This document shows positions 23,026 to 24,262 of a DNA stretch of 24,262 nucleotides, in pieces (the stretch's first letter is position 1; every line of letters starts with the position of its first letter). The notes under the pieces are model-generated. The model did not search any database. It had not been told where the DNA came from and saw only the letters and a program-made list of their open reading frames with translations. The stretch spans positions 1 through 24,262 of the forward strand of contig CAYRWY010000033.1 in assembly GCA_964427955.1 (NCBI GenBank), read 5' to 3'. The position numbers and the translations under genes are program-made. Source of the DNA: JACRBK01 sp964427955 (GTDB taxonomy: Bacteria; Chloroflexota; Anaerolineae; Aggregatilineales; Aggregatilineaceae).

Positions 23026-24261
23026 ATGCCAAAAATGAGCGTGCGCTTCAGCATGGTTGTCGTGGTGCTGGTGGGGTTATGGCTTTGGCAAATGCCTCTT
23101 CATGAGGCAGCGGCCCGAGACAACATGACGTATACCGTCACCAATACCGCCGATAGTGGCGCGGGCAGCCTGCGCCAGACGATCCTCGACGCCAATGCGC
23201 ACGCCGGGCTGGATTACATCTCGTTCGATATTCCCGGTTCCGGGGTGCATACCATCGCGCCCCTTACGACTCTGCCCAATATCACGGACCCCGTGGTGAT
23301 CGACGGCGCGACCCAGCCCGGCGCAAGCTGTGATGCCTGGCCGCCGACGCTCATGATCGAACTGAGCGGTCACCAGGTGACCGGGAGTGGTCATGGAATA
23401 ATGCTGTATACGAGCAACAGCCTGGTACACGGGCTGGTGATCGGCGATTTCGCAGCCGGTGTGTTGATTGATGGGGGCAGCTACAATCAGGTCTCATGTA
23501 ACTATATCGGCCTTGATCCAGGCGGTGTCGAAGCTCGGCCTAACACGACCGGCGTTTGGATCGGGTATGGCGGCCATAACATCATTGGAACCAACGGCGA
23601 TGGGGTCGGGGATGACACGGAGCGCAACATAATTACAGGCAATGGATTTGCTTTTGAAATCGGTGGACCCGGTGCAGAGTATAATGTGATTGCAGGCAAC
23701 TTCATCGGTATCACCGCTGCTGGCACTCCCCTTGTTCAAACGTACACGGACGGTATCAAGCTCGCTGACAATGCTCAGTATGACCGGATTGGCACCAATG
23801 GCGATGGGGTTTCCGATGACCTGGAGCGGAATATTATCTCCGGCCTTGACGGCTACGGCATCGCTATGTACGGGGCTAATAATGCCTATAACGTCGTGGC
23901 CGGCAACTTTATCGGTACCGATATTTCTGGCACCATCCCTATAGGCAATGTAACCGGCGTCTGGGTTACGTCGGACGCCCATCATAACCGGATTGGCACG
24001 GATGGCAACGGCAACGGATTCGACAGCCATGAAGCGAATGTTATTGCGGGTAATCTCGAGGGAATACATCTTGCAGGGTATGTTGCGTCCATTGTAATAG
24101 CAGGCAACTTCATCGGAACAGATATTTCTAACGGACTCGATCTAGGCAATACCTACTGCGGAATTGCAGCCGCCCAACGTCTCTCAGACCTTCTAGTTGG
24201 CACTAATTACCTAAATTTGGCGCAAATTGAGCGACAAATCATCCCGCGCCAAACAGGATGA
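23026..24261 (+). CDS. Secreted right-handed beta-helix repeat protein, probably broken near residue 394
   Basis: The best start, ATG 23026, begins MPKMSVRFSM and a hydrophobic VVVVLVGLWLW signal segment, with probable cleavage after AAA30. A further 44 codons upstream are open but not secretory and lack a signal. The mature part has TYTVTNTADSGAGSLRQTILDAN, the start of many surface beta-helix proteins, and then three exact 68-residue repeats starting at IGTNGDGVGDDTERN, IGTNGDGVSDDLERN and IGTDGNGNGFDSHEA. A fourth begins VGTN and then stops matching (YLNLAQIERQII), followed by a stop at 24259-24261. The acidic N-x-D-G loops look calcium-binding-like. Possible roles are surface binding or degradation of polysaccharide; no catalytic residues can be named. 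The C-terminal part appears replaced by foreign sequence, so the gene is likely truncated. Confidence 0.75.
   Translation: MPKMSVRFSMVVVVLVGLWLWQMPLHEAAARDNMTYTVTNTADSGAGSLRQTILDANAHAGLDYISFDIPGSGVHTIAPLTTLPNITDPVVIDGATQPGASCDAWPPTLMIELSGHQVTGSGHGIMLYTSNSLVHGLVIGDFAAGVLIDGGSYNQVSCNYIGLDPGGVEARPNTTGVWIGYGGHNIIGTNGDGVGDDTERNIITGNGFAFEIGGPGAEYNVIAGNFIGITAAGTPLVQTYTDGIKLADNAQYDRIGTNGDGVSDDLERNIISGLDGYGIAMYGANNAYNVVAGNFIGTDISGTIPIGNVTGVWVTSDAHHNRIGTDGNGNGFDSHEANVIAGNLEGIHLAGYVASIVIAGNFIGTDISNGLDLGNTYCGIAAAQRLSDLLVGTNYLNLAQIERQIIPRQTG
23584..24207 (+). repeat. Tandem 204-bp (68-codon) coding repeats
   Basis: The ATTGG(A/C)ACC motif at 23584, 23788, 23992 and (as GTTGGCACT) 24196 recurs with exactly 204 bp each time. 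Each unit also carries a GCAGGCAAC-TT-ATCGG-type block coding for AGNFIG. Units 1 and 2 are very similar; unit 3 is diverged and unit 4 is cut off after 12 bases. Confidence 0.85.
24216..24253. other. Perfect 8-bp inverted repeat in the foreign 3' tail of the beta-helix gene
   Basis: TTTGGCGC (24216-24223) and GCGCCAAA (24246-24253) are complementary with a 22-bp loop. They lie in the stretch where the repeat protein loses its pattern, about 8 bp after the break at 24208. It could be the end of an inserted element or a hairpin; the window stops before this can be settled. Confidence 0.35.
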
Positions 24262-24262
24262 G

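Overview
The window looks like bacterial accessory DNA of high GC content. Gene content suggests a Chloroflexota (Anaerolineae-like) host: CUT1 sugar transporter, DhaK/DhaL pair, NagA/NagB-like enzymes, a 68-residue beta-helix repeat protein, and C-rich dispersed repeats. The taxonomic placement is inference from style and gene mix; no rRNA or marker gene is present.

Layout. Positions 1-818 are a graveyard of insertion sequences: the 5' end of an ISKra4-like transposase gene carrying an in-frame stop, then the start of an IS3-type orfA that is cut by a 221-bp IS21-like non-autonomous element. Positions 929-2583 hold dhaK-dhaL on the minus strand, behind a recognisable promoter. An apparently complete 1.2-kb IS with an intact DDE transposase (2710-3928) separates them from nagA-nagB, also on the minus strand (4038-6066). 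A divergent control region at 6067-6200 carries a perfect 12-bp-arm dyad that overlaps a good -35/-10 pair.

Positions 6201-21949 are one long plus-strand run of 15 genes, many coupled by ATGA overlaps: LacI regulator, neutral-ceramidase-like hydrolase, DegT-type aminotransferase, TIM-barrel protein, UroD/MtaA-like protein, Gfo/Idh/MocA dehydrogenase, PIG-L (LmbE) deacetylase, variant cyclase-family protein, aldose-epimerase-like protein, a second and divergent NagB, a PfkB kinase, then a solute-binding protein, two permeases and the ATPase of a CUT1 ABC importer. Positions 21950-24262 hold a hairpin, a remnant of an RbsC-type permease gene, a MITE-like inverted-repeat element, and a secreted beta-helix repeat gene whose exact 204-bp periodicity breaks near the right edge.

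Reading the genes together (inference): an imported N-acylated, probably modified amino sugar or amino-cyclitol glycoside would be de-acylated (PIG-L, ceramidase-like), oxidised or transaminated (Gfo/Idh/MocA with DegT), possibly demethylated or decarboxylated (UroD-like), phosphorylated (PfkB, DhaKL) and passed through NagA/NagB-type steps. The LacI protein probably controls both directions from the 6.1-kb dyad. The combination does not match any textbook pathway that I recognise, and the substrate cannot be deduced from sequence alone.
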